Shown: positions 1 through 9,576 of the stretch, one piece after another | How the letters are laid out: the number at the start of each line of letters is the position of its first letter | Position numbering within the stretch: the first letter of the stretch is position 1 | Source of the DNA: Stentor coeruleus | Lineage: Eukaryota > Ciliophora > Heterotrichea > Heterotrichida > Stentoridae | Direction: 5' to 3' | Assembly: GCA_001970955.1 (NCBI GenBank) | Contig: MPUH01000548.1 | Coordinates: 1-46,539, forward strand | Length of the DNA stretch: 46,539 bases | The notes under the pieces: model-generated | Told to the model about the DNA's origin: nothing | What the model saw: the letters and a program-made list of their open reading frames with translations, nothing else | Database searches by the model: none | Position numbers and translations under genes: made by a program

Positions 1-171
1 TCAGATATAAGTATCAATGATTCATCAACATATATTTTGTTTAAGGTTAATGAACTTGCTTTGATGTCTGAATGCGATGAAGAAATAAATATTATGGATT
101 TTAAAGAATATTTAGCAAAATTGATTTTTAAGGATTGCGAAAGAATAGATAAAAAGTCTCAAAATGATTGA
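1..171 (+). CDS. 3' end of an unidentified protein (partial)
   Basis: The first 56 codons of the window are open in frame 1 and end at a TGA at 169-171; in-frame TAA follows three codons later at 178-180. The composition is protein-like (acidic and hydrophobic residues, with a stretch ILFKVNELALMSECDEE), but I recognise no family or motif. The 5' part lies outside the window. It would converge with the sterol oxidase gene on the other strand, about 395 nt away. TGA is a rare terminator in this window, so the fragment could instead be a decayed gene. Confidence 0.45.
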   Translation, partial: SDISINDSSTYILFKVNELALMSECDEEINIMDFKEYLAKLIFKDCERIDKKSQND

Positions 172-566
172 AAAGTGTAACACTTAAGATTTTATAAACA
201 GTAGTCTTTTGTGGGAAAATTAAATTGAAAATTTAAAGCAGATTGGAAATTTTTATCTTACATGATAATAAAATCTAATGATTTATTAAAGCAAAAAAAT
301 ATTATTCGCATTATTTTATTCAAGAAGAGGATTTAGGATTTAATAAACTTATGGAAAAGTGTATTGATAACACTATTCCATAATGATATAATAATAAAAA
401 TCCTCTCATACAAAAAAAAAAACTACATTCCGAATTATTAAAAACATATACCCTATTTAACTTAATCATTATATCAAAGCCCCTCCCTCCTTCTTCTTCT
501 TCAAAAAAATTTTTAAACTAAAGCATGTCTTAAAATCTCTATTACCTAATCTACTATTAAATCAAG
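172..566. other. convergent intergenic region
   Basis: This is the tail-to-tail spacer between the left-edge gene and the sterol oxidase gene. It holds a nested inverted repeat (326-406, listed separately). Its right part (about 420-566) is C+A-rich with a pyrimidine run near 480-505. I see no gene or RNA family here. Confidence 0.6.
326..406. repeat. nested inverted repeat / stem-loop
   Basis: The inner arms are 350-362 and 370-382, 13 nt each with 12 matching pairs, around a 7-nt loop (363-369). Outer arms AGAGGATTT (326-334) and AAATCCTCT (398-406) pair perfectly over 9 bp. The element sits between two convergent genes, so a role in 3'-end formation or an old miniature inverted-repeat element are both possible. 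Neither is shown by the sequence. Confidence 0.65.
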
Positions 567-1526
567 CTAAGCTTCTTTTTCTTGTTTGGCTAGATATCTC
601 CAATAATGCTTATTAGTTGAGAAAATAGTATCCCAGTAAGTAAAGAAGCTAGCAAAGTTTCCAATATTATGAGCATGGTGGAAATTATGATAATTCGCAC
701 TTCCAGACAATGGTAAGAGCCTAAACGGACTCCATGAGAATTCATATCCACAATGCCCATCAGTAGTTTCAAGAATTCTAATAATCATCCATAAATACCA
801 AGTGACAACATGGCATCTACCTCCAAGTAATAATGGCCCAACTGATGTTGGTATCAAATTTCCAAATATAAACTCAATAGGATGAGCATATTCAGCTGCA
901 ATACTAATAGTTATATTATACTCATGATGCTTTTTATGAATATTCTTATAAAAAAATCTAGTATGAAGAAGTCGATGAATCCAATAAAACACAGTATCTT
1001 CGACTATCATAAAAAAAATTATCGACCAAATCAATTCAAATGATGAAGGATAATATAATGGATCTGTTTCAAGTTTAGCAGTATCAAATAATGCTGGAAT
1101 AATTGCACTTAATGGCATTATTATCAAATCATTTATCAATAAAGTTTTCATTGTTGTCCAGAATTTTTCTTTGAATTCTTCATAATTTGACTGCCAGGGC
1201 CAAGGATCAGAAGTTATTTTGTACCGTTCAAAAAACCCTAAGTTGGATTTGTAAATACCAAACATCATAAGATTGGATACTAAGACCATTGCGGTATGGA
1301 TAATTATTGGCCCCCAAGCAAACATAATGAATTTATCAGTGTATGGAAGGGTAGAATAATAAGGGAAGAGTAGTTCTGGCAGAATAAAAAAAAATGAAAA
1401 TGTTAGCAGTGAAGCTGAAATAAGCCCATATCCTTTGCTTACATATCGCACTTCTTCGTTTTCTAATAGATCTCGTAAACCTTCTATTTCGCTGTTTGTT
1501 GATGCTGAAGTTATGGATTTCGGCAT
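567..1526 (-). CDS. ERG25: C-4 sterol methyl oxidase (fatty acid hydroxylase superfamily)
   Basis: This 319-residue protein carries the three histidine clusters of the membrane di-iron fatty acid hydroxylase/sterol desaturase superfamily: HRLLH (184-188), HKKHH (197-201) and HNFHH (280-284). The stretch AEYAHP (211-216) and the final GNFASFF..WD are characteristic of ERG25/MSMO1, which oxidises the C-4 methyl group of sterol precursors in the ER. Hydrophobic segments lie at about 35-55, 65-90, 128-147, 165-183 and 220-255. The length fits the family. The start is the first ATG of the frame, no intron is needed, and the stop is TAG. The C-terminal KEKEA tail ends in alanine, so I see no classical KKxx retrieval motif. 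Upstream, the gene is divergent from the pseudokinase/kinase gene. A related sterol desaturase with another substrate cannot be excluded. Confidence 0.82.
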   Translation of the reverse strand: MPKSITSASTNSEIEGLRDLLENEEVRYVSKGYGLISASLLTFSFFFILPELLFPYYSTLPYTDKFIMFAWGPIIIHTAMVLVSNLMMFGIYKSNLGFFERYKITSDPWPWQSNYEEFKEKFWTTMKTLLINDLIIMPLSAIIPALFDTAKLETDPLYYPSSFELIWSIIFFMIVEDTVFYWIHRLLHTRFFYKNIHKKHHEYNITISIAAEYAHPIEFIFGNLIPTSVGPLLLGGRCHVVTWYLWMIIRILETTDGHCGYEFSWSPFRLLPLSGSANYHNFHHAHNIGNFASFFTYWDTIFSTNKHYWRYLAKQEKEA

Positions 1527-2577
1527 GTTGTCAGAATTATATTTCCATATTTAATTGCACAATTACACAATTTGATGTAAATAATTATTTGAATTGGAAT
1601 TTTTGTTTTAAAATTTACTATGGGTTTATATTTATAAAATTATTAGATGTTGGTAGTTTTGACAATGGGAATTTATGTGATTTTGATTAAAAATAATAAT
1701 TTTGGATTAACCCGGGAAAATATGAAGCAAAGTTTACTTGGTTAGAGACTTTTTATTTAGGGTGTTTGTAATAATCGATAAAATTATTCAGTCTTTTTTG
1801 TGGTTGTTTTGCTTATGTTTAGAAATTATTTTGTGTTTTCTTTACTAGTTCGGGCTTAATCGTGAAAAAAAAATTTTTTTTGATGAATTTTCCTGATTTT
1901 TTTTTTGACTTAGAATCATTCCTGATTTGTTTCCTTTTCATGCTAAAAACAAAGATAAAGTTGGAGGATTTTAATCTAATAAACACATAAAGGCCCTTCA
2001 ATAAACACCAAAGTAGATGAATTTTTTGATGGTGTGATTGAAAACAGAAAAAAGAATTTCCCACTAAAGATCAAATCCCTATAGCAGAGATACAGTAAAA
2101 GAAAATTAAAAAAATATTAGCACAATTAGAAGAATTATATCAGGAGATAGTCATTTGTGGACATATCAACAAATATCATACAAAATAGTATTTAGTATTT
2201 TTCCAAATACATAATCAAACATATGGGATAAAGTTTTGATAGAACACAATAGTAAAAAATATCTAAAGAAAGAATAAAAGTTTAAAAAATATATACAATA
2301 AAATTACACAAAATATGACTACATTGATTATTATATATATGATATTAATAAAGTAAAAGTAAAAATTCCCAAACTTCTATTTAAGTTATAACAACAGTAA
2401 AATCTAAGTAAAAAAGTTATAAAAACTCACACCCACATAAAAAAAACTTATTTTTTACCTATATTTCCTCTAATATTCTCATAATATCAATTTTGTCATA
2501 TACCAAACACTACTTAAAACAAAACCAATCCATCTAACACAAAAAATAACTAGGAAATAATAATAAAAATATAAATT
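1527..2577. other. divergent intergenic region
   Basis: About 1.05 kb separates two divergent genes, so both promoters should lie here. The left part is G+T-rich on the given strand (1621-1680: 14 G, 1 C) and the right part A+C-rich (2461-2520: 13 C, 1 G). Long A and T runs occur throughout. I see no RNA gene or convincing coding segment; short antisense reading frames at 1819-2064 are low-complexity. Confidence 0.6.
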
Positions 2578-5070
2578 ATGGAGTTAAAGCAAATCGCATC
2601 AAGCCAAGGACCTTTAAAAGTTATAGAAAAGCTAAAAAACATCTGGAAAGTCGAGTGTTACATCTGCAGAAACGAGCGAGGGCAATTCCTCACTAAAATC
2701 TACCCTTTTCCCGAGTGCGAAAATGCATTCGACAAAGAAAATGATATCATAAAATCTTTTAGTGACACAAATCTAGTTCTCCATCTCATAGATTCTAACA
2801 AAGAAAAATCTCAAGGAATTCTCATATTCGATTATGCCAATTATCAATCATTATCCCAACGTATTCCAACACTAAACTCAAATGAATTCCACAAACTTAT
2901 CACAAACATTGTATTAAATCTTCAAAAACTTCATTCAGCAAATATTATATATGGGAATTTAAGTGCCGATACAATTTTTATATCATCATCACTTGATGTA
3001 AAATTTTCTGGCTTTGAATTCTCTACGAATCTTGAAGAAATTGAAGACCTTAAGAGTAGTAGAAAGATTTTTGATACACATCAAGCTATAGAAACCAAAG
3101 CTCCTGAGTTATTAGACTCAGGTTTTGAAGTAGATTCTAGTGTTGATATGTGGAGTTTAGGGTGTTTAGTATATCAGATTGTATGTCAGAGTCGTCCTTT
3201 TGAGATGATGGAAGAGCAGAAAATTGGTAAATATATGGAAAGTATACAAGAAGGGGTGTGGAAAATCCTCGTCAGAAGACTTTTAATAGTCGACCCTAGA
3301 TTAAGAGGTAACTGCAACGAACTTTTAGCTTTATTAAACTCCCCATTACCTAACGAATCTAAACAAACCTGGACTATCAGTAGCATGTTTAGCAAATCAA
3401 CAAATTCTTGGGTTAAACACCTAACTCAAGACTCCAATACAAGATTAGACACTTTTATATTCGGAAAACTAGTCACCAAAGCTATGCAAAAACCTAATAA
3501 AATCCCTAAGTTTTACGACAGTCTCCAAAGAAGATCCTTATTTAAACCAAGAGTCTGTCTAAAATGTTTAGTCCTTCTCCACAACTACATATTTGTAAGT
3601 AATCTTAATGACCTTAGTACTAGAACTGTAGAAATTCTAGACATAATTCAAACAACCTGGACACAAACTCAGAACAAAAACAAACAAAAATACTTTTCTG
3701 GGACCTCAAAACAAATTATAATACAATATGTGTCGATTATTAAAGAAAAATTTAGACTTCATCAAGATTATAGGATAAATTGTGATTGGAATTTAGTTAA
3801 TAGGATTGAAGAAAAAAAAGTTAGGGAATTATTGGCTTATTATAAATCTATAACAAATTTCGCTACATTGATTTTTAATCTGAATGATTTTACTGATATA
3901 TATACGGATATTGTTCAAATATTACTTTCTGAACAGCAGCAGTTGAATTTGATATTTTTTCATGAATTGGATGGGATTATGGATACTGAGATTATACAAG
4001 AGTTTTCTAAGTGTAACAAAAAAAATGTTGCCCTTGTACATCAGGTGTATTTGAAACACCCGTTTTTGGAACTCCCTTCAACAACGTATTCGCCATCGAA
4101 TTCTTTGGTTGGTAAAATGATGAGTGAGACTCCATATATAGAATCAGAATCAAGTGTGTCTGAGTCTATAAGATTATCATCAAACCCTAACGAAGGGTCA
4201 CTTTTTTCTGAACCAGATTTTATTGAAAACCAAAATGAAGACTTATCAATAGCAAACCCAACAGATCTTGAATTCGAAGAAATCATAGGCCAAGGGAGTT
4301 CCTGTACAGTCTACCGAGGTAAATACAAAGAAAAAAAAGTTGCTATAAAACTCATGAAGCAACTGACAAACAAAAACACTTTCGTCAAAGAATTCCATCG
4401 AGAAATCGAAACTCTTAGTAAACTTCGACATATAAACCTTGTAGGTTTTATAGGTGCCTGTATCGGTGAAAAATCTTGTATAGTAATCGAATACTGTGGA
4501 GGTAAAACATTATTTAACCTACTTCACGAAAGAAAAGATGTAAAACTTTCTTGGAAACAACGTGTGAAATTTGCTATTGACATTTCTGAAGGGATGTCAT
4601 ATTTACATTCAATAAATCCACCTATAATCCACAGGGACTTAAAAAGTTTAAATCTTTTATTATCAGATTCAATAAATGGTCCTACAGATACAACAACAAT
4701 AAAAATTACTGATTTTGGGGTTTCTAGAATCATGTCTACTGATCATATGACTGGACATATTGGAACATGTCATTGGATGGCTCCAGAAATACTTAAAGAT
4801 TTACCATATGGCTTACCTTCTGATGTTTATTCTTTTGGTATTGTATTATGGGAAATCTTAGCTAGGGAAACTCCTTATAAAGGGATAAATCCTACAGCTA
4901 TACCTTATCAAGTTATTAATCATGGAAGAAGACCAGATATAAGGCTTATTGCTGAATCTTGTCCACAAGAGCTTATTAGAATTATGAATAAATGTTGGGA
5001 TACAGATCCTATGGTCAGACCAACATTCTCAGAAGTTAGTAAGATGCTTGGGGATATATGTTTAAAGTAA
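2578..5070 (+). CDS. mosaic protein kinase: N-terminal pseudokinase, ANTH-like middle, C-terminal TKL kinase
   Basis: This 830-residue protein has two kinase folds. Residues 560-830 form an intact TKL-type kinase: glycine loop GQGSSCTVY (571-579), VAIK lysine 591, helix-C Glu in HREIE (606-610), HRDLKSLN (685-692), DFG (712-714) and WMAPE (733-737). Residues 1-255 look like a degenerate kinase. The HRD position reads YGN (125-127), the DFG position reads GFE (145-147), and no VAIK lysine is evident, while APELLD (175-180) and DMWSLGCLVYQ (190-200) are kept. Between them (about 270-400) is a helical segment resembling the ANTH/ENTH membrane-adaptor fold (KAMQKPNKIPKFYDSL..., CLKCLVLLHNYIF). 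A Ser-rich linker (500-560) precedes the active kinase. The likely role is membrane- or clathrin-linked signalling, by inference. The family placement of the middle domain is the weakest part. Confidence 0.85.
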   Translation: MELKQIASSQGPLKVIEKLKNIWKVECYICRNERGQFLTKIYPFPECENAFDKENDIIKSFSDTNLVLHLIDSNKEKSQGILIFDYANYQSLSQRIPTLNSNEFHKLITNIVLNLQKLHSANIIYGNLSADTIFISSSLDVKFSGFEFSTNLEEIEDLKSSRKIFDTHQAIETKAPELLDSGFEVDSSVDMWSLGCLVYQIVCQSRPFEMMEEQKIGKYMESIQEGVWKILVRRLLIVDPRLRGNCNELLALLNSPLPNESKQTWTISSMFSKSTNSWVKHLTQDSNTRLDTFIFGKLVTKAMQKPNKIPKFYDSLQRRSLFKPRVCLKCLVLLHNYIFVSNLNDLSTRTVEILDIIQTTWTQTQNKNKQKYFSGTSKQIIIQYVSIIKEKFRLHQDYRINCDWNLVNRIEEKKVRELLAYYKSITNFATLIFNLNDFTDIYTDIVQILLSEQQQLNLIFFHELDGIMDTEIIQEFSKCNKKNVALVHQVYLKHPFLELPSTTYSPSNSLVGKMMSETPYIESESSVSESIRLSSNPNEGSLFSEPDFIENQNEDLSIANPTDLEFEEIIGQGSSCTVYRGKYKEKKVAIKLMKQLTNKNTFVKEFHREIETLSKLRHINLVGFIGACIGEKSCIVIEYCGGKTLFNLLHERKDVKLSWKQRVKFAIDISEGMSYLHSINPPIIHRDLKSLNLLLSDSINGPTDTTTIKITDFGVSRIMSTDHMTGHIGTCHWMAPEILKDLPYGLPSDVYSFGIVLWEILARETPYKGINPTAIPYQVINHGRRPDIRLIAESCPQELIRIMNKCWDTDPMVRPTFSEVSKMLGDICLK

Positions 5071-5104
5071 AAAAAAATATAAGTAATTTATTGAGGATAT
5101 ATAA

Positions 5105-5632
5105 ATGGAAGTGCCAAAAGAAATACTTATACTCACGTCGATTGGCAGGATTAAATGGTTAAAAGCACCTCAAACATTAGATGAAATACTCTTCCATTTG
5201 GGAAAGACCTTTAATGTTCCTGAGTTATGTATTAACATCAAAGATTGTACAAGTGACACTGATGTTACACCTGAAAACTATCCATTGCTTGTAGCATGTG
5301 ATTGGGAATGTGTATTTAAAATTGAGGTTGATTATACGCTAAAAGATGCTATTATGGTATCACTTGAAGAATCAAAACCAAAAGTTCAAAGAAGTCCTCC
5401 AAGATCAAACTATTCTTCTACTGTTGAAGTAAGACCTCCTGAACCTAGACCTCCTCCTGAACCTAGTCCTCCAAGATCAGACAATCCTTCGACTGCAGCT
5501 GTAACAAGACCACCTCCTGATCCTAGTCCTCCAAAATATGATAACTCTTGGGATACTTCAAGTAAGGACTCTCAAGCTAGAAATGCTCCCAGAACTAGAG
5601 GTGGTAAAAAAACCAGATTGCCTAAGAATTAG
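5105..5632 (+). CDS. small protein with proline-rich tail, unknown function
   Basis: This 175-residue protein is not recognised. Residues 1-85 look folded and are mildly reminiscent of a ubiquitin-like or PB1 module, though no key residues prove this. Residues 95-150 hold imperfect proline repeats (RPPEPRPPPEPSPPRSDN, then RPPPDPSPPKYDN), which could bind SH3- or WW-type domains. The tail (160-175) is basic. The ATG lies only 34 nt after the stop of the kinase gene, so its promoter must overlap that gene or the two share a transcript. I tested whether a 15-nt intron could join the two frames and found none. Confidence 0.65.
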   Translation: MEVPKEILILTSIGRIKWLKAPQTLDEILFHLGKTFNVPELCINIKDCTSDTDVTPENYPLLVACDWECVFKIEVDYTLKDAIMVSLEESKPKVQRSPPRSNYSSTVEVRPPEPRPPPEPSPPRSDNPSTAAVTRPPPDPSPPKYDNSWDTSSKDSQARNAPRTRGGKKTRLPKN

Positions 5633-5837
5633 AGTTAATAAAAAGTGAATTAAAGTTCATAATCATCTTAGTATAATTTTCATAAGAATTTATTGTAACA
5701 AATATAAAATAAAAAAAAATATATATAGGAATTTGTTAAAAAAAAAACCTTTGGTTCTGTCATTATATTAGTATTTTATGCTCCTTTATAACTTTTATCA
5801 TGAGTAAAAATAATTTATTCTCTTAATAATAACTTTG

Positions 5838-6006
5838 CAATTTTTCGATATCTCTAAACATTTTTAGCTTATTAGTATACTTTATATATATATTACAAAC
5901 CTTATTTCTTCAAGATTGTAANCAATTTTTCGATATCTCTAAACATTTTTAGCTTATTAGTATACTTTATATATATATTACAAACCTTATTTCTTCAAGA
6001 TTGTAA
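5838..6006. repeat. 84-nt direct duplication around N at 5922 (assembly overlap)
   Basis: Positions 5838-5921 are repeated at 5923-6006, separated by a single N. This is the signature of two contigs that overlap but were joined with a placeholder gap. It is unlikely to be a biological repeat. Confidence 0.85.
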
Positions 6007-6174
6007 TGAAAAAGCTATTCTATTGAAAAACCTAATATAAAATATATTTATCTTCATTCACTATAAAATGTATTAAATTAAAATTATTCNCCTTATTTCT
6101 TCAAGATTGTAATGAAAAAGCTATTCTATTGAAAAACCTAATATAAAATATATTTATCTTCATTCACTATAAAA
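5985..6174. repeat. 84-nt direct duplication around N at 6090 (assembly overlap)
   Basis: Positions 5985-6068 recur at 6091-6174. After the first copy there is a 21-nt divergent tail (6069-6089) before the N. The tail is either a contig-end error or the start of an alternative sequence such as a retained internal eliminated sequence. Confidence 0.8.
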
Positions 6175-6486
6175 TTCATAATTTCGCCTTTAAAACTCAA
6201 CCTTAATTCTATTTAACTCTATTTAAAAAATCTTCATTTATTTATAACTTTAATTATATTTAAACTTTATTACACATTTTTTTCTACATCATGCATACTT
6301 TTTCAATATAAACTCATTCTTTTCCACTTAGTTAAACTAGTAATTTAATTGCATTTTTCATATCCACTCCTTGAAAAACTACGAATTACCAAATACCCCA
6401 ATATCTTATTCTAAGTTATATCAATTCATAAATCAAATTTTATAATGAATTCTAATACACCCATACAATTTCTAAACTAATAAATA

Positions 6487-8907
6487 ATGCAAGATGGGAA
6501 ATTGAATCGTGCAAGGTCGAACAAAGATGATTCTTCAGGGATATCAAGCACAGCACCCCAAGTTACAGTAATTTCTGGAGATACGCCACCTTTAGAAAAT
6601 ACCAATGAAAGCACTCCAAGCAAAGGCAAAATAACCACATCAGAAAAAGTTGCCAAGTTCCTCAACTCCAACTCAGTAGCAATCACTATGAATATCGCAA
6701 CAATTTACGTATTATTTGGCGACGACATAAAGCTTTTAGGTTTTGCAAAATCTGCTGATGATGCTTTTTCATCTTTAGTCGTTGTTTGTTTATTTCTTTT
6801 TTCTCTAGAACTTATTCTATCTTTTATATACAAACCAGCATACAAATGGAGTTTTTACTTTTGGTTAGACCTAATAGCAACACTTTCACTTATTATTGAC
6901 TTAAGTTGGATTATGGAAAGTGCACTTGGTCTATCAAGTAATAGTTCAGATAGTCAATCTTTACAAAAAGCTGGAGAAGCATCAAAAGCTGGGGCTAAAT
7001 CTACTCGTGCTTTGAGGATTATAAGGATAATACGATTAATTCGAATTGTAAAATTGTATAAAAATATAAAGACAACTTTGAGAAACCGTGAACTTAAAAA
7101 AAAAAAAGATGAGGATACTGAACAGAATTTCTCTGAGGTCTCAGAAAGCAAAGTTGGTAAAAAGATGTCGGAGGTTATAATGAAAAGGGTTATTATTATA
7201 GTTCTTGCTTTGCTTTTTATATTACCTTTATTCGAAACTGATTTTTATTTTAGTTATCAAACAAGCTGGGAATTCGGCACAACTGAATTAAATACTTTTC
7301 TTAATCAGGATGGGTTTAATGAAACTAAAGATGAATATTGGTCTTATCATGAAAATGATATTAGGCCTATTGTGTATTTGACATATACAACAGGTGATGG
7401 AACTAACTGGAATATCTCTTCAGATAGTGTTAAATATTATAACTTAAGGTACAATGAGATTTTTTATGCATCAAGTGGGAATATTGTATCGATTTTCGAC
7501 CTAAGATATGATGTGAAACTGACTGCACTACTTAATGTATGTAGAACAATTTTTATATGTATTGTTCTAATGTTAGGGTCGATATATTTTTCTAAAGACT
7601 CTGAGGATTTGGTGATTAAACCTATTGAAAAAATGATTGAAAAAGTTAAAATTATAGCGAAAAATCCCATTGCTGCTGCGGAAATACAAGAAATGTCGAA
7701 TAAAAAAGAACAGGAAGAAACGGAACAACGAAAATGCTTTGGTTTATGTAAAGCGGAAAAAAAGAAGGTAGACTATGAGACTAAGATACTAGAAAACACA
7801 ATACTAAAAATAGGTGTATTACTAGCCTTAGGCTTTGGTGAAGCTGGATCTCTAATAATCGGAGGTAATGTCGAAACTGGTGGCGATGTAGATTCAATGG
7901 CAAACGGAAACAAAGTAATAGGCATATACGGTTTTTGTGACATCCGTAACTTTACTGATACAACCGAAGAGCTCCAAGAAGGTGTTATGATGTTTGTAAA
8001 CGAAATCGCCCAAATAGTCCACGGTTTAGTCGACAAATACTTAGGTGCAGCAAATAAAAACATAGGCGACGCATTTCTTTTAGTATGGAAATTTCATAAT
8101 GAAGAATTATTTCTTAACGAAGATGATAAAATTGTTAGAAACCCAGTTTCAAAGCGTGCCCAATATTTACCCGATGTCACTTTAATCTCATTTTTAAAAA
8201 TCCTTGCAAAAGTTAACAAGGATCCTACAATATTAAAATATCGTACTAATCAGAAACTCTTACAAAGAATGCCTAATTATGAAGTAAAAATGGGTTTTGG
8301 TATGCATTTAGGTTGGGCAATTGAAGGGGCGATAGGTAGTCAATTTAAAATAGATGCTTCATATCTATCACCTAATGTAAATGTAGCTTCAGCTTTAGAA
8401 GGTTCTACAAAAATTTATGGTGTTCCTTTATTAGTAAGTGGAGCTTTATATGATGCTTTTTCTGAACCAATTCAAAGGTATTTAAGACATATTGACACTG
8501 TTATTATAAAAGGTAACTCAAAGCATTTAAGATTGTATACGAGTGATTGTGATTTTTCTGAATTTACAGCATCGAGAGGTGCGGATAGATCAAAGACTTA
8601 CTTTAGAAAAAAAAGGAGGGGTATTAAAAAAGGATTAGAAAAACAAGAGTTTACTACTGCTGATATGTACTCTAAATCTAAAGAAATTGCCCTTATGAGG
8701 AAAACTTTTACTAGAGAGTTTTTTGACAGTTTTAGTAAAGGGATGAATAATTATCTTAGTGGTATGTGGCAAATGGCTAAGACACAGTTCGAAAAAGTTT
8801 TGGCTTTACGGAGCAGAGATGGCCCGACCTTAGCTTTGATGAGTTTTATGAGTGAATCAACATTTAAAGCTCCTTATGATTGGAAAGGGGCGAGATATTT
8901 AGGCTAG
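6487..8907 (+). CDS. voltage-sensor-like membrane class III nucleotide cyclase
   Basis: This is an 806-residue membrane protein. An N-terminal four-helix module resembles a voltage sensor: S1 about 64-82, S2 93-114, S3 121-143, and an S4 with regularly spaced arginines (RALRIIRIIRLIRIVKLYK, 174-192). Two more membrane helices (232-250 and 348-367) flank an extracellular loop of about 95 residues. The class III cyclase domain spans about 474-685. It has both metal-binding aspartates (D485 in CDIRNFT, D528 in NIGDAF), Asn632 and the dimer-arm sequence YGVPLLVSGALYD. The usual transition-state arginine after VNVAS is alanine (A636), confirmed in the DNA as GCT at 8392-8394 within GCTTCAGCTTTA. 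Known ciliate adenylyl cyclases are fused to ion-channel-like domains, so voltage-controlled cAMP or cGMP synthesis is a reasonable inference. Substrate choice cannot be called. Confidence 0.85.
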   Translation: MQDGKLNRARSNKDDSSGISSTAPQVTVISGDTPPLENTNESTPSKGKITTSEKVAKFLNSNSVAITMNIATIYVLFGDDIKLLGFAKSADDAFSSLVVVCLFLFSLELILSFIYKPAYKWSFYFWLDLIATLSLIIDLSWIMESALGLSSNSSDSQSLQKAGEASKAGAKSTRALRIIRIIRLIRIVKLYKNIKTTLRNRELKKKKDEDTEQNFSEVSESKVGKKMSEVIMKRVIIIVLALLFILPLFETDFYFSYQTSWEFGTTELNTFLNQDGFNETKDEYWSYHENDIRPIVYLTYTTGDGTNWNISSDSVKYYNLRYNEIFYASSGNIVSIFDLRYDVKLTALLNVCRTIFICIVLMLGSIYFSKDSEDLVIKPIEKMIEKVKIIAKNPIAAAEIQEMSNKKEQEETEQRKCFGLCKAEKKKVDYETKILENTILKIGVLLALGFGEAGSLIIGGNVETGGDVDSMANGNKVIGIYGFCDIRNFTDTTEELQEGVMMFVNEIAQIVHGLVDKYLGAANKNIGDAFLLVWKFHNEELFLNEDDKIVRNPVSKRAQYLPDVTLISFLKILAKVNKDPTILKYRTNQKLLQRMPNYEVKMGFGMHLGWAIEGAIGSQFKIDASYLSPNVNVASALEGSTKIYGVPLLVSGALYDAFSEPIQRYLRHIDTVIIKGNSKHLRLYTSDCDFSEFTASRGADRSKTYFRKKRRGIKKGLEKQEFTTADMYSKSKEIALMRKTFTREFFDSFSKGMNNYLSGMWQMAKTQFEKVLALRSRDGPTLALMSFMSESTFKAPYDWKGARYLG

Positions 8908-9576
8908 TTTGCATAGAATATATTAAATAGTATTTAAGTTTTATAGGGTTTTGTAGAGTTTTGGGTAGGAAATTATGTTTAGGGATTTTTTGAAGGTTTT
9001 ATAATGTAATGAGTGGAGGGTATGTATAGTGTTGGTTTTTATAATTATAATTGTGTATTGGGTTTGTGATGTTTTTTTACAAATTATAGGATGGGGATTG
9101 CATTAATAAAGAGAATACAAATTTTATTATTTGGGGAAAATATTAGATTTATGTTGTTGAAGTATACTTAAAAATATTAGATACTTTATCAACTACAAGA
9201 TTATTAGTGTTAAATCGATTTTATCAATTTTTCTATATTAAAAATATTATAAAAAAGACTACCACTTTAATCAGCTTTTTATTATAGAAATCAACCTATT
9301 TTCCATAACATCAAAACCTTTATAATAATTTTCTATTTTAATCCTAAATCATAATAACAAACTCTTATCAATTTTTTACCAAAACCACAATTCAAACTCT
9401 ACTATCAAAAAAAAACTCACAACAAATCTCATGATCCTCTTACACTAACCCTCTCACAAAATCATCATACCAAAAATCCCCAACAAAATCATCATCTTCC
9501 AAAAACCCATCACAACACCTAAAGTACTTCAAAACTTCACTTATTCAATACAATACTAAATAAGTTAATTAAGTAT
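8908..9576. other. convergent intergenic region
   Basis: This tail-to-tail spacer has a strong composition switch: 8930-9110 is G+T-rich and 9340-9570 A+C-rich on the given strand. The sequence is otherwise simple and AT-rich. No coding segment, RNA gene or clear hairpin was found. Confidence 0.6.

Larger units (their letters stand above)
5633..6486 (+). other. intergenic region containing two assembly gaps
   Basis: This tandem (+/+) spacer carries the promoter of the cyclase gene. Because of two duplicated overlaps (5838-6006 and 5985-6174) the true spacer is roughly 190 nt shorter than shown. The remainder is AT-rich, with an A+C-rich stretch at about 6360-6480 just before the start codon. 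No gene or RNA is seen. Confidence 0.6.

Noticed and set aside
5071..5104. A short intron joining the kinase gene to the proline-rich protein
   Set aside because: Candidate GT...AG pairs here are 13 or 17 nt, not 15, and lack the A at position 10; the second gene has its own ATG.
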